Assembly (NCBI RefSeq): GCF_016888515.1
Contig: NZ_JAFEJK010000001.1
Span: forward strand, 2,711,116 to 2,775,115
Origin: Shimia biformata
Lineage (GTDB): Bacteria; Pseudomonadota; Alphaproteobacteria; Rhodobacterales; Rhodobacteraceae
Direction: 5' to 3'
DNA: 64,000 nucleotides
Shown here: positions 51,911 through 61,617 of the stretch, in pieces
How positions within the stretch are numbered: position 1 is the stretch's first letter
Layout: each line of letters begins with the position of its first letter
Notes under the pieces: generated by a model
Seen by the model: the letters and a program-made list of their open reading frames with translations, nothing else
Database searches by the model: none
Told to the model about the DNA's origin: nothing
Translations under genes and position numbers: made by a program

Positions 51911-53572
51911 TTATACCTCGATGGTGTTGGGACGGCGGCGTTCGAACCAGATCACGATCATCAGCCGCGTCACGAAGATCGCGGTAAAGACCGAGGTCAT
52001 GATACCCAGTCCCAGTGTGATCGAGAAACCGCGTACCGGGCCAGAGCCGACGGCAAACAGGATCACGGCGGTGATGAAGGTGGTGATATTGGCGTCGACA
52101 ATGGCCGACAGCGCCTTTTCATAGCCAAGGGAAATGGCGCGCGCCGGGCCCTTGGCCGTCTTCAGTTCCTCGCGGATACGCTCGAACACCAGCACGTTGG
52201 CGTCCACCGCCATACCGATGGTCAGAACGATCCCGGCAATACCCGGCAGGGTAAGCGTGCCGCCGATCATCGACAACAGACCAAAGATCAGCCCGACGTT
52301 GATCATCAGCGCGATATTGGCAAAAACCCCGAACAGCCCATAGCTGAGAACCATAAAGACCAGCACAGCGGCAAAGGCGACGATACAGGCGATTTTCCCG
52401 GCGTCGATGCTGTCCTGCCCCAGTTCCGGCCCGATGGTCCGTTCCTCAAGGAATTCCAGCCCCGCCGGAAGCGCACCAGCCCGCAGCAGAACCGCCAGGT
52501 TGGTCGATTCCTCGACCGAGAACCGGCCTGTGATGATGCCCGACCCGCCCGCGATATGGGCCTGGATGACGGGGGCCGACACGACCTCGCCGTCCAGCAC
52601 AATGGCGAAGGGCGACCCGATGTTTTCCGCCGTGTAATTGCCGAACTTCCGCGCGCCTGTGGGGTTGAAGCGGAAGGACACGGCGGGCCGGTTGTTCTGG
52701 TCGAACGACGGCTGCGCGTCGACCAGTTCCTCGCCGGTCACAACCGGCGCGGCTTCGACGATATAGAATGTGCCTTCTTCATCCAGCGACGGCAGAACCT
52801 CGTTGCCCGGACCGGCGGCGGCATCGGCGCTGCTGGCGCGACCAACAACCGGCTGGAAGGTCAGCTGTGCTGTGGTGCCGATGATGTCCTTCAACTCGGC
52901 CGCCGAGCCGATGCCCGGCACCTGGATCAGGATACGATCCGCGCCCTGGCGCTGGATCGTCGGCTCACGCGTGCCGACCTCATCGATCCGGCGGCGGATG
53001 ATTTCAAGCGCCTGCTGCACGGTGCGCTCATCGGTGGCCTGTTTCTCGGCATCCGACAGCTTGATCGTGACCTCGTCCCCATCGACCCCGATCACAAGGT
53101 CCGACTGCCCCGCCGCGGTCAGCGACACCACGGGCCGCGCCAGACCGCGCAGAACCTCGGCCGCGCGCGCGATATTCTCGGGCTGCGAAACCTTGACGCG
53201 CAGTTCACCCGGCTCGGAATCCTGCAGGCGTATGGTGCCGATCGTGGCGCGTTCCTCACGCAGAAGATCGCGCACCTCGGGCCACATCGCCTTGACGCGG
53301 GTGTCATAGACATCCTGCACCTGAACTTCGGCCAGAAGATGCGCCCCGCCGCGCAGGTCAAGGCCAAGGTTCACCAACGACGACGGCATCCAGTCGGGCC
53401 AGATACTGGCCTTTTCCTGCATCTCGGCGCTGGTATTGCCCAGCTCGATCGCGGCCACCGCGTCGTTATGCGTCTCGACCCGCGCATAGAACGCGTTGGG
53501 CAGAGCCATCCACAGCCCAAGGGCGCAGACCGCCCATATCAGGACCCGTTTCCAGGTATCGATTTGCAGCAT
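51911..53572 (-). CDS. secD: Protein translocase subunit SecD
   Basis: A 553-residue RND-superfamily subunit. It has an N-terminal span, a large periplasmic region with NLGLDLRGGAHLLAEVQV and VQQALEIIRRRIDEVGTREPTIQRQG, and a five-span C-terminal part with GMAVDANVLVFERIREELK. Length is normal. It follows yajC after about 35 bases. Confidence 0.97.
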   Translation of the reverse strand: MLQIDTWKRVLIWAVCALGLWMALPNAFYARVETHNDAVAAIELGNTSAEMQEKASIWPDWMPSSLVNLGLDLRGGAHLLAEVQVQDVYDTRVKAMWPEVRDLLREERATIGTIRLQDSEPGELRVKVSQPENIARAAEVLRGLARPVVSLTAAGQSDLVIGVDGDEVTIKLSDAEKQATDERTVQQALEIIRRRIDEVGTREPTIQRQGADRILIQVPGIGSAAELKDIIGTTAQLTFQPVVGRASSADAAAGPGNEVLPSLDEEGTFYIVEAAPVVTGEELVDAQPSFDQNNRPAVSFRFNPTGARKFGNYTAENIGSPFAIVLDGEVVSAPVIQAHIAGGSGIITGRFSVEESTNLAVLLRAGALPAGLEFLEERTIGPELGQDSIDAGKIACIVAFAAVLVFMVLSYGLFGVFANIALMINVGLIFGLLSMIGGTLTLPGIAGIVLTIGMAVDANVLVFERIREELKTAKGPARAISLGYEKALSAIVDANITTFITAVILFAVGSGPVRGFSITLGLGIMTSVFTAIFVTRLMIVIWFERRRPNTIEV

Positions 53573-53607
53573 GATGTCCTGCCCGCTTGGTTCTTATTCT
53601 TGGTCGA

Positions 53608-53892
53608 TCAGGCGTTCGACGCCGGTTCGGTCTTGGCCAGAACCTGCGCGATGGTCGCCTTGACGACGCGCACCTTCACGCCTTCGGCGATCTCGACCTC
53701 AAGTTCGCCGTCTTCCTTCACCTTCGACACCTTGCCGATGATACCGCCCTGGGTGACGACGCGGTCGCCCCGGTGCAGTGCATCGACCATGGCCTGATGC
53801 TCTTTCACCTTCTTCTGCTGCGGACGGATCAGGAGGAAGTACATGATCGCGAAGATCAGGATAAGCGGCAAAAACTGGCCAATGGCTTCCAT
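53608..53892 (-). CDS. yajC: Preprotein translocase subunit YajC
   Basis: A 94-residue single-span protein (QFLPLILIFAIMYFLLIRPQQKKVKEHQ) with the basic/acidic cytoplasmic tail GDRVVTQGGIIGKVSKVKEDGELEVEIAEGVKVRVVK, the YajC pattern. It starts the yajC-secD-secF run and is divergent from serS across about 225 bases that should hold both promoters. I could not place these firmly. Confidence 0.96.
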   Translation of the reverse strand: MEAIGQFLPLILIFAIMYFLLIRPQQKKVKEHQAMVDALHRGDRVVTQGGIIGKVSKVKEDGELEVEIAEGVKVRVVKATIAQVLAKTEPASNA

Positions 53893-54119
53893 GAGCGGTT
53901 TTCCTTCGTCTGGCCGGGCGTCCTTGCCCGGAGGTCAAATTTGGTGGGGAACCTATGGGCGCGGGCCGGTATTGGCAAGGCGTGAAACGTCCGCGCCCCC
54001 GCCGGAAAGGGCGACAAAACCACATATCACGGATGCACAGGCGCGCGCCCGCTTACGTATGGCCGAAAAATGCGCCATATAGCCCGCCAGATGTGATTCA
54101 CTTGCCAAGGACGACTCCC

Positions 54120-55412
54120 ATGCATGACATCCGCGCGATCCGCGAAAACCCGGCCGCTTTTGACGCCGCCCTCGCCCGCCGAGGCGACGCGCCGATGTCC
54201 CCGTCGATCCTGGCCCTCGACGCGGAACGCCGCGCCAAGATCCAGGCCGCCGAGGAAGCCCAGGCAGAACAGAAAAAGGCCGCCAAGGACGTTGGCGCAG
54301 CCAAGGCCAAGGGCGACGAGGCCGAATTCGAACGCCTGCGCGCCCTTGTCGGCGACAAGAAGGCCGAGGTCGCCGCGATGCAGGCCGAAGCCAAGGAACT
54401 GGACGCCAAGCTGACCGACATGCTGGCCCGTATCCCCAACCTGCCCGCCGATGACGTGCCGGACGGCGCGGATGAGGCCGACAATGCCGAGATCAAACGC
54501 TGGGGCACCCCGCGCGTTTTCGATTTCACCCCGAAAGAGCATTACGAGATCGCTGGCGTCGCCGCCGCAATGGACTTCGACACCGCCGCCAAACTCTCGG
54601 GCGCGCGTTTTGTCGTGCTGAAAGGCGCCGTCGCACGTATCCACCGCGCACTGGCGCAATTCATGATCGACACCCATGTCGACGAGAACGGCCTGCAAGA
54701 GGTGAACTCGCCCGTGCTGGTGCGGGACGAGGCCATGTATGGCACGGACAAACTGCCGAAATTCGGCGATGACAGCTATCAGACCACCAATGGCTGGTGG
54801 CTGATCCCGACCTCTGAAGTCACGCTGACCTATTCCGTCGCCGGCGACGTTCTGGACGAAAAAGACCTGCCGATCCGCATGACCAGCCACACGCTCTGCT
54901 TCCGCTCCGAAGCAGGCAGCGCCGGGCGCGACACTTCGGGCATGCTGCGCCAGCACCAGTTCGAGAAGGTCGAGATGGTGTCGATCACCCACCCCGATGA
55001 AAGCGACACCGAGCAACAGCGCATGCTGGGCTGCGCCGAAGGCATCCTTGAAAAACTGGGCGTGCCTTACCGCACCGTGGTCCTGTGCACCGGCGACATG
55101 GGTTTCGGCGCGCGCCGCACCTTCGACATCGAGGCATGGCTGCCCGGTCAGAACACCTATCGCGAGATCTCCTCGGTCTCGACCACCGGCGATTTTCAGG
55201 CCCGCCGCATGAACGCCCGCTTCCGCCCCGCAGATGGCGGCAAACCGGAATTCGTGCATTCCCTGAACGGCTCCGGCCTGGCTGTGGGCCGCGCGTTGAT
55301 AGCGGTTCTGGAAAACGGCCAGAATGCAGATGGCTCGGTCAGCCTGCCGGATGCGCTGGCGCCCTATCTTGGCGGCAAGACCCTGTTGACCGCGGACGGC
55401 AATCTGGCCTGA
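54120..55412 (+). CDS. serS: Seryl-tRNA synthetase
   Basis: A 430-residue class II synthetase that charges tRNA-Ser. The N-terminal coiled-coil arm (about residues 28-100) binds the tRNA long arm. Motif 2 is [28 protein letters not shown], and motif 3 is [19 protein letters not shown]. The frame is open upstream to 53955, but [18 protein letters not shown] is the conserved start. A palindrome-rich 125-base gap follows. Confidence 0.97.
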   Translation: MHDIRAIRENPAAFDAALARRGDAPMSPSILALDAERRAKIQAAEEAQAEQKKAAKDVGAAKAKGDEAEFERLRALVGDKKAEVAAMQAEAKELDAKLTDMLARIPNLPADDVPDGADEADNAEIKRWGTPRVFDFTPKEHYEIAGVAAAMDFDTAAKLSGARFVVLKGAVARIHRALAQFMIDTHVDENGLQEVNSPVLVRDEAMYGTDKLPKFGDDSYQTTNGWWLIPTSEVTLTYSVAGDVLDEKDLPIRMTSHTLCFRSEAGSAGRDTSGMLRQHQFEKVEMVSITHPDESDTEQQRMLGCAEGILEKLGVPYRTVVLCTGDMGFGARRTFDIEAWLPGQNTYREISSVSTTGDFQARRMNARFRPADGGKPEFVHSLNGSGLAVGRALIAVLENGQNADGSVSLPDALAPYLGGKTLLTADGNLA

Positions 55413-55537
55413 GACGCTCCCGCCCGGGCGGACGTCAGCAGAGCTGACATCACCCCGGTTGGGCGTAGCCCTCGCTGCGCTCGGGCCCAGGGTATTTGGA
55501 ACCAGAAAAAAGCGGCTTTTTGCTGGTCAGAAATACC
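55413..55537. repeat. Palindrome-rich gap with bidirectional terminator
   Basis: Between the convergent serS and desaturase genes lie a CGCCCGGGCG palindrome and a GTCAGC/GCTGAC hairpin with a 3-base loop (near 55434). They are followed by a GCCCTCG...CGGGC inverted segment and a larger hairpin at 55491-55537 (outer GGTATTT/AAATACC, inner ACCAG/CTGGT, with A- and T-runs inside). The last can terminate transcription from both sides. Confidence 0.6.
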
Positions 55538-56521
55538 CTAACCCACCGGCGCCGCCCGGCGTTCGGGTGCGGAAGGAAACGGCACCAGCCGCTCCTGCTC
55601 CTCGTCCCACAGTTTCAGCGTGAAGGACCGCAGCGCCTCGGGCCAGCGGATCACCCGCAACCCGTATTCGTCGCGGATCGCCTGATGGCAGCGGCGCAAG
55701 GCGTAGTGCGGGATGCGGGCGTTGAAATGGTGGATGTCGTGATAGGCGATATTGGCCGAAATCAAGTCCATGACCCATCCCAGATCCAGCGCAGATGACC
55801 CCTGAAGCGCCGCAAGGCGCGGATCAAGCCCCGGTCGCCGGTCCCAGTAGGTGTCTTCGAAGTTATGCTGAAGATAAACCATGAAGACACCGATCATCCC
55901 GCCGAAGAACGAGGCGAGGAACCAGATCAGGATCGCCTGCCAACCTCCTGCAATATATAGAAAACCCATGAAGGCCGCGACAGCCATGTTGTGCAGCATC
56001 ACTGCGCGGGCACCGATCCGCCCTGTGTTCTTGGGCCAGCGGTAGCGGATGAAATACGTAAACAGGCTGCCAGCCGGGATCAGGATGAACGGGTTGCGAT
56101 AAAGGCGGTAGGTCAGGCGCGTCCAGATGCCCGCCTCTTGCCATTCGCGCAATGTCATCGTGTGGATTTCGCCGGTGTCACGATGGTCGAGGTTGCCGAG
56201 GTGGGAATGGTGCAGGTTGTGGTTATGACGCATGGCGGCGTAGGGCGCGAAGGTGAACAGCGACAGAATCTCTCCGGCCCAGTCATTGTGGCGCCGGGCG
56301 CGGAACAACGAGGCATGGCCGCAATCGTGCTGCAACACGTAAAGGCGCACTGCGGTGCAGCCATTGAGAAGCATCGCCGGGATGCACACCCACCAAAGCC
56401 CGGAAAAGGCAATCGCCGCCCACAAGGTCACGGCATATGCAATCAGAGTCCCGAACAGGCCAATCGCGCCAATGCGGTCGTCTTTCTCGGCAAATTGCTG
56501 AAGTCGCTCACGAATATCCAT
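55538..56521 (-). CDS. Membrane fatty acid desaturase
   Basis: A 327-residue diiron membrane desaturase. All three histidine boxes are present: HDCGHAS (about residues 86-92), HNHNLHHSH (about 119-127) and HDIHHFN (about 256-262). Four or more hydrophobic segments lie between them (GLFGTLIAYAVTLWAAIAFSGLW and others). The boxes resemble acyl-lipid desaturases and related hydroxylases, so the substrate is not certain. Convergent with serS. Confidence 0.9.
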   Translation of the reverse strand: MDIRERLQQFAEKDDRIGAIGLFGTLIAYAVTLWAAIAFSGLWWVCIPAMLLNGCTAVRLYVLQHDCGHASLFRARRHNDWAGEILSLFTFAPYAAMRHNHNLHHSHLGNLDHRDTGEIHTMTLREWQEAGIWTRLTYRLYRNPFILIPAGSLFTYFIRYRWPKNTGRIGARAVMLHNMAVAAFMGFLYIAGGWQAILIWFLASFFGGMIGVFMVYLQHNFEDTYWDRRPGLDPRLAALQGSSALDLGWVMDLISANIAYHDIHHFNARIPHYALRRCHQAIRDEYGLRVIRWPEALRSFTLKLWDEEQERLVPFPSAPERRAAPVG

Positions 56522-56657
56522 CGCGACCCACCCCCGTTGTTACGGCGAACAAACTGCAAATGTATGACAGCCCCGTGACAGGGCCAGAATGTCATAGAGT
56601 TTACCGCGAAACGGGGAAAAACCAAATGGTCGCAGGATCAGCGGGAGAACGGCGGGG

Positions 56658-58112
56658 TCAGTCCCGCCGGCCCTTGATATGCTTCCTAAGCTTGGACGGC
56701 CCGGATTTCTTCTTGCCCTGATAGGGGTTCTTGTCGCCCTGTCCGCGCATGGTCAGGCGGATCGGCGTTCCCGGCATGTCAAAATCCTCACGCAAGCCGT
56801 TGACAAGATAGCGCGAATAGCTGTCGGGCATCTTGTCGGGATGGCTGCACATCACCACGAACCCCGGCGGGCGGGTCTTGGCCTGGGTCATGTAGCGCAG
56901 CTTGATCCGCTTGCCCTGCGGCGCGGGGGGCGGGTGCTGTTCCAGCATGCCTGTCAGCCAGCGGTTTAGCTGCGCCGTGGTGACGCGGCGGTTCCAGATG
57001 TCATAGGCGCGGATGATGGCGTCATGCAGCCGGTCAAGCCCCCGCCCGGTCTTGGCCGAAACGGTGATCAGCGGCGCGCCACGCAATTGCGGCAACAGGC
57101 GGTTGAACGCCTCTTTCAGGTCGCGCAGCTTCTGCTGCTTCTCGGGCTCGACGTCCCACTTGTTGACGGCAACGACCACGGCCCGCCCCTCGCGCTCGGC
57201 AAGGTCGGCGATGCGCAGGTCCTGTTGTTCAAACGGGATCGCGGCGTCCAGAAGCACCACGACAACCTCGGCGAACTTGACAGCGCGCAGCCCATCCGAG
57301 ACCGACAGTTTCTCGACCTTGTCCTGCACCTTGGCCTTCTTGCGCATGCCTGCGGTGTCGAAGATGCGCATCGGGGTGCCGCCCCACTCGGTCCGCAACG
57401 AGATCGAGTCGCGGGTGATCCCCGCCTCGGGGCCGGTCAGCAGACGGTCTTCGCCGATGATCTTGTTTATAAGCGTGGACTTGCCCGCGTTCGGACGGCC
57501 AACCACGGCCACCTGCAGCGGCTTTGCCTTTGTCGGTTTGGGCGCGGCGCCCTCGGATTCGTCATCTTCGATGTCGATCTCGATCTCGGGCGCGTCCTGA
57601 TCGGCGCGCTCGGCATATTCATCGGCCAGCGGCATCAGCGCGACATAGAGGTCGTTCATCCCCTCGCCATGTTCGGCGGACAGGCGGATCGGCTCGCCCA
57701 GGCCAAGCGACCAGGCATCGATGACACCGGCATCGGCAGCCGCGCCTTCGCCCTTGTTGGCCGCCAACAGCACATGAGCTGACCGTTTGCGCAGGATTTC
57801 GGCGAACATCATGTCCATTGGCGTCACCCCGGCGCGGGCGTCGATCATGAACAGGCAGATGTCGGCCATGTCCACCGCGCGTTCGGTCAGGCGGCGCATG
57901 CGGCCCTGCAAACTGTCGTCGGTCGCGTCTTCCAGCCCGGCGGTGTCGATCACGGTGAACCGCAAATCCCCCAGCCGCGCCTCGCCTTCGCGCAAATCGC
58001 GCGTGACGCCCGGCTGGTCATCGACCAGCGCGAGCTTCTTACCGACAAGGCGGTTGAACAGTGTGGATTTGCCCACATTCGGGCGCCCCACGATGGCGAG
58101 GGTAAAGCTCAT
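56658..58112 (-). CDS. der: Ribosome-assembly GTPase Der (EngA)
   Basis: A 484-residue GTPase needed for 50S maturation. It has two G domains in tandem: G1 motifs [16 protein letters not shown] (residue 8 on) and [16 protein letters not shown], with DTAGLED and [11 protein letters not shown], and NKWD in the second domain. A C-terminal KH-like domain ([19 protein letters not shown]) and a basic tail follow. An acidic linker (about residues 170-192) separates the G domains. It ends the yfgM-like-bamB-der series. Confidence 0.97.
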   Translation of the reverse strand: MSFTLAIVGRPNVGKSTLFNRLVGKKLALVDDQPGVTRDLREGEARLGDLRFTVIDTAGLEDATDDSLQGRMRRLTERAVDMADICLFMIDARAGVTPMDMMFAEILRKRSAHVLLAANKGEGAAADAGVIDAWSLGLGEPIRLSAEHGEGMNDLYVALMPLADEYAERADQDAPEIEIDIEDDESEGAAPKPTKAKPLQVAVVGRPNAGKSTLINKIIGEDRLLTGPEAGITRDSISLRTEWGGTPMRIFDTAGMRKKAKVQDKVEKLSVSDGLRAVKFAEVVVVLLDAAIPFEQQDLRIADLAEREGRAVVVAVNKWDVEPEKQQKLRDLKEAFNRLLPQLRGAPLITVSAKTGRGLDRLHDAIIRAYDIWNRRVTTAQLNRWLTGMLEQHPPPAPQGKRIKLRYMTQAKTRPPGFVVMCSHPDKMPDSYSRYLVNGLREDFDMPGTPIRLTMRGQGDKNPYQGKKKSGPSKLRKHIKGRRD

Positions 58113-58160
58113 TGAACTTCTCCGAGACGAATAAGGACGCCCCGATACACCATTCCGCGC

Positions 58161-59462
58161 TTAACGGAAAGCGTGCAATTGGCCGTTGGACCCGACAACG
58201 TAAAGCGTGCCGCCCGCGACAGCCATGCCGGTTGCGGCACCTCCGGGGATCTCGACGCTGTGGACCAGCGCCCCGGACCTTGGGTCAAAGACCCGCAGCA
58301 GGCCGTCTGACGAGGCAACGATGATTTGGCTGCCCGCAAGGACCGGGCCGAAATGGGCATAGACCGCCGCCTGCTTGCGCGGCTTGTCTTTCTTGAACAG
58401 CGGTAGTTCGACCGACCAGATCGGCTCACCCGACCCGGCGTCGAGCCGTATCAGGTGATTGCGGTCCGAGACCAGAAAGACACTGCCGCCCGCTGGCCAG
58501 ACCGGGCTGATGGCACCTTCGTTGGCCGTCCACAGACGTTCGCCCGTGTCGATGTTCAGCGCCACAGTGCGGCCCGAGTAATTGGCGGCATAGACGCGGC
58601 GGCCGTCGATTACAGGATCGCCCGAGACGTCGCCAACCGTCCCCGAGGCATAACCGACGCGCTGCCCCTGCACCCCGGCATCCCAAAGGCGCACGCCACC
58701 GCGACGGAACGCGGCCTGCAACTCGCCCGAGCCAAATGCAAAGATCGCCAGTCGGTCATCCACCGCCGGCGCCGAGGCCGAATGCAACCCGGCGATATTG
58801 GGAACCGAGCCCAGCTGCCATTCCGTTTTGCCGGTTTCGGCATTGATCGCCCAGGCGGTATCGTTGCCTGCCACGATATAGACCTTGTCACCGTAAATCG
58901 TGGGCGACCCACTGCCGACCGCCTGCAACCGCTGTTCCCAGATCTCGTTTCCGGTGGCTGGATCCAGCGCCTTCAGATGACCGAATCCGGACGCGACATA
59001 AAGTTTGCCATTGCCAAAGGCGATGCCACCGCCCGCGGATTCCGACGGCTTGTCACGCACCGGCACCAGGCTTTTCTGCCACAGCGTCTGTCCGGACGGA
59101 GACGTCGCGGTAACCGTCGATTCCGAATCCATGGTGAAAATGCGCCCACCCGCCACGACCGGATCGGCCACGATGCGGTTGCGCTTGCCCTCGCCCTTGC
59201 CGATCGACGCGCTCCAGGCAAGCGTCGGCCGCGCCGAAAGGGCGGCGTTGCGGGTGCGATATTTCGGCGTGCCGATTCGATGGGTCCATTCGGCGTTCTT
59301 GACCTGCCCCGGCAGGCTGATCGCGCGATCCTGGTTTACGATTTCGGCAGACTGGTTCGGGCGAAGTTCTTCCCGCTTGCCGGGAAGGATCACCTCTTTG
59401 TCGCCGCACCCGACAAGAATGGCCGTGGCTGTCAGGGCAAACACCCAATTCCTGATCGTCAC
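58161..59462 (-). CDS. bamB: Outer-membrane assembly lipoprotein BamB-like
   Basis: A 433-residue lipoprotein with lipobox LVGC (Cys19) and a PQQ-type beta-propeller of repeated blades (for example GRIFTMDSESTVTATSPSGQTLWQKSL, GNGKLYVASGFGHLKALDPATGNEIWEQRL, GSQIIVASSDGLLRVFDPRSGALVHSVEIPGG). In the BAM complex BamB helps insert beta-barrel proteins. The gene order with der and the TPR protein equals the yfgM-bamB-der order of enterobacteria, supporting the call. Confidence 0.9.
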   Translation of the reverse strand: MTIRNWVFALTATAILVGCGDKEVILPGKREELRPNQSAEIVNQDRAISLPGQVKNAEWTHRIGTPKYRTRNAALSARPTLAWSASIGKGEGKRNRIVADPVVAGGRIFTMDSESTVTATSPSGQTLWQKSLVPVRDKPSESAGGGIAFGNGKLYVASGFGHLKALDPATGNEIWEQRLQAVGSGSPTIYGDKVYIVAGNDTAWAINAETGKTEWQLGSVPNIAGLHSASAPAVDDRLAIFAFGSGELQAAFRRGGVRLWDAGVQGQRVGYASGTVGDVSGDPVIDGRRVYAANYSGRTVALNIDTGERLWTANEGAISPVWPAGGSVFLVSDRNHLIRLDAGSGEPIWSVELPLFKKDKPRKQAAVYAHFGPVLAGSQIIVASSDGLLRVFDPRSGALVHSVEIPGGAATGMAVAGGTLYVVGSNGQLHAFR

Positions 59463-59509
59463 TGCGTCCGCCCCCCTGGGTTGCCCGACTTCGTTCCCGT
59501 TCTCCGGGT

Positions 59510-60181
59510 TTATTGCGACGGCGTGTTGCCTGCCGGCTCACCGCCCAATGCCACAATCAACTGTGTTGACCTGCGACGCAAGCCCGGCGTCGCGGAGGCA
59601 TCGGCGACGATACGCTGCAAACGCTCAAGTGCGGCGCCTGCGTCGCCGGTCTCGATGTCGAGAAGCGCCAGTTGTTCCTGCGCCAGAAGCGAAAGCGGCG
59701 CGCCGGGCACGGCAAGCGATTCCAGCGCCACGCGGCGTTCCGCCTGGTCCATCGCGGTGCCTGCCGCAACGATGGCCTTGAACAGTGCGATCTGGCGATA
59801 GAACTCGGGGATATCGCTGCCGCCGTTGGCAATCGTCATCAGTGTTTCCGATGCCCCTGCCCCGTCGCCATCCGCCGCTTGCTGGGCAGCGGCCAGGAAC
59901 CGCGCGACCATGTCGGCCTCGGCCCCTTCGACATCGACCGCCTTCAGCGCCGCGATCCGGGCCGCGGGGTCATTTTCGGACAGGGCCGTCAGGATTGCAT
60001 CGCCTGCGGCCTCGGCCGCGGCGCGGGTCTGCGCCTTGCGGTATTCGTTGAACGCGGCCCCGCCGACGATCAGCACAACGGCAAGGACCGCGATCCAGCC
60101 GTATTTCCGCATCGTCGCGAACAGCTTGTCGCGGCGGACCTCTTCGGTGACTTCTTCAATGAAACTGTCGGTGTCGCTCAC
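59510..60181 (-). CDS. YfgM-like TPR membrane protein
   Basis: A 223-residue protein with an N-terminal cytoplasmic stretch, one span (KYGWIAVLAVVLIVGGAAFNEY, about residues 27-47) and a periplasmic TPR_21-type helical domain (ALSENDPAARIAALKAVDVEGAEADMVARFLAAAQQAA, and LEALAVPGAPLSLLAQEQLALLDIE-like repeats). It resembles YfgM, which contacts the Sec translocon and periplasmic chaperones. It precedes bamB in the same direction. Confidence 0.82.
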   Translation of the reverse strand: MSDTDSFIEEVTEEVRRDKLFATMRKYGWIAVLAVVLIVGGAAFNEYRKAQTRAAAEAAGDAILTALSENDPAARIAALKAVDVEGAEADMVARFLAAAQQAADGDGAGASETLMTIANGGSDIPEFYRQIALFKAIVAAGTAMDQAERRVALESLAVPGAPLSLLAQEQLALLDIETGDAGAALERLQRIVADASATPGLRRRSTQLIVALGGEPAGNTPSQ

Positions 60182-60375
60182 GCCGTTTCCCCTTTGATTT
60201 GGTTCCTCTTACGGCAAAGCCAGAAAGCCCTCAAGAGGCGGAGAAATGCACAAACTGTCACCTTAGCGCCCCAAAACTGAACTAATCGGTTCAGAAATTG
60301 CCTCAAAGCCGTTGCATTTGCTGTCCAAGGTATTATTTGGCTTGGCAAGCACAGGACAGACAAAGGACAGCCCGC

Positions 60376-61617
60376 ATGCGTCCCATTCCGATGATCACCG
60401 CTATTCTGGTGACGGCGTTCCTATTCTATGTCGTGGTTGAGCGTGACACGCTGATGGCGTTTGCCTCGGCGGACGCGGGATCGGTGCAAGCCACCGAAAC
60501 CGTCGCCACCGTGACCGAGGAGGTGGCGCAAAGCGATGCGGTGCCCGCCGTGGGGGTCATCGCGATCCACTCGACCGCTTCCCAGATCGATTCGGCGGTT
60601 GTCCTGCGCGGTGAAACACGCGCCGCACGTTCGGTCGAGGTGCGCGCCGAAACATCGGCGCGGGTCATTTCGGAACCGCTGCGCAAGGGCGCGTCCGTCG
60701 ATGAGGGCGCAGTGCTGTGCCAGCTTGAACTCGGCACCCGCGAAGCATCGCTGGCTGAGGCAAACGCTCGTCTGGAAGAAGCGCAGGCAAAAGTCCCCGA
60801 AGCGCAGGCCCGTCTGGTGGAGGCGACAGCCCGCCTGAGCGAAGCAAGGCTGAACCAGAACGCGGCCAACAAACTGTCCGAAGGCGGCTATGCCTCGGAA
60901 ACCCGTGTTGCATCGGCAGAGGCCGCTGTTCAGGCCGCGCTTGCGTCGGTCCAGTCGGCACAATCCGGGCTGCGCTCGGCAAATGCCGGGATCGAATCGG
61001 CAGAGGCCGCCGTTGCCGCCGCCGAACGCGAGATCGGGCGACTGACCATTACCGCCCCCTTCTCCGGGGTGCTGGAAACCGACACAGCCGAACTGGGCAG
61101 CCTTCTGCAGCCCGGTTCGCTGTGCGGCACGGTCATGCAGATGGACCCGATCAAGATCGTCGGGTTCGTGCCGGAAACCGAAGTGAACCGGGTGAACCTC
61201 GGCGCGTCGGCCGGGGCGCGGATGGCCAATGGCGACGTGGTCACGGGCACGGTCGGCTTCATCGCCCGATCCGCCGACCCGGTGACACGCACCTTCATGG
61301 TCGAGATCGACGCCCCCAACACCGATCTGCGCATCCGCGATGGCCAGACTGCGGAAATCGCCATCCAGTCCGATGGCGCCACCGCCCATCTGGTGCCGCA
61401 ATCTGCCCTGACACTGAACGACCACGGCACACTTGGGGTTCGCGTGGTCGCGGCGGACAACACCGCACAGTTCGCAGCCGTTGAACTGGTCCGCGACAGT
61501 GCTGACGGCGTCTGGGTCGACGGATTGCCGGAACAGGTGGATGTCATTGTCGTCGGACAGGAATACGTCACCGACGGGGTCATCGTTGCACCCAGTTTCG
61601 AAGGGCTGACCAAATGA
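60376..61617 (+). CDS. RND efflux periplasmic adaptor (membrane fusion protein)
   Basis: A 413-residue membrane-fusion subunit. It has an N-terminal span (PMITAILVTAFLFYVVVERD), a lipoyl/barrel-sandwich half with VVLRGETRAARSVEVRAETSARVISEPLRKGA, a long alpha-hairpin of Ala/Glu-rich heptads (about residues 115-205), and a beta-barrel domain with GFVPETEVNRVNLGASAG and LVPQSALTLNDHGTLGVRVV. It links an RND pump to an outer-membrane channel. Its stop overlaps the pump start (ATGA). No outer-membrane factor gene is in the window. Confidence 0.93.
   Translation: MRPIPMITAILVTAFLFYVVVERDTLMAFASADAGSVQATETVATVTEEVAQSDAVPAVGVIAIHSTASQIDSAVVLRGETRAARSVEVRAETSARVISEPLRKGASVDEGAVLCQLELGTREASLAEANARLEEAQAKVPEAQARLVEATARLSEARLNQNAANKLSEGGYASETRVASAEAAVQAALASVQSAQSGLRSANAGIESAEAAVAAAEREIGRLTITAPFSGVLETDTAELGSLLQPGSLCGTVMQMDPIKIVGFVPETEVNRVNLGASAGARMANGDVVTGTVGFIARSADPVTRTFMVEIDAPNTDLRIRDGQTAEIAIQSDGATAHLVPQSALTLNDHGTLGVRVVAADNTAQFAAVELVRDSADGVWVDGLPEQVDVIVVGQEYVTDGVIVAPSFEGLTK

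Noticed and set aside
50843-53797. 984-codon plus-strand frame
   Set aside because: Antisense to secF, secD and yajC, all strongly supported on the minus strand; composition atypical.
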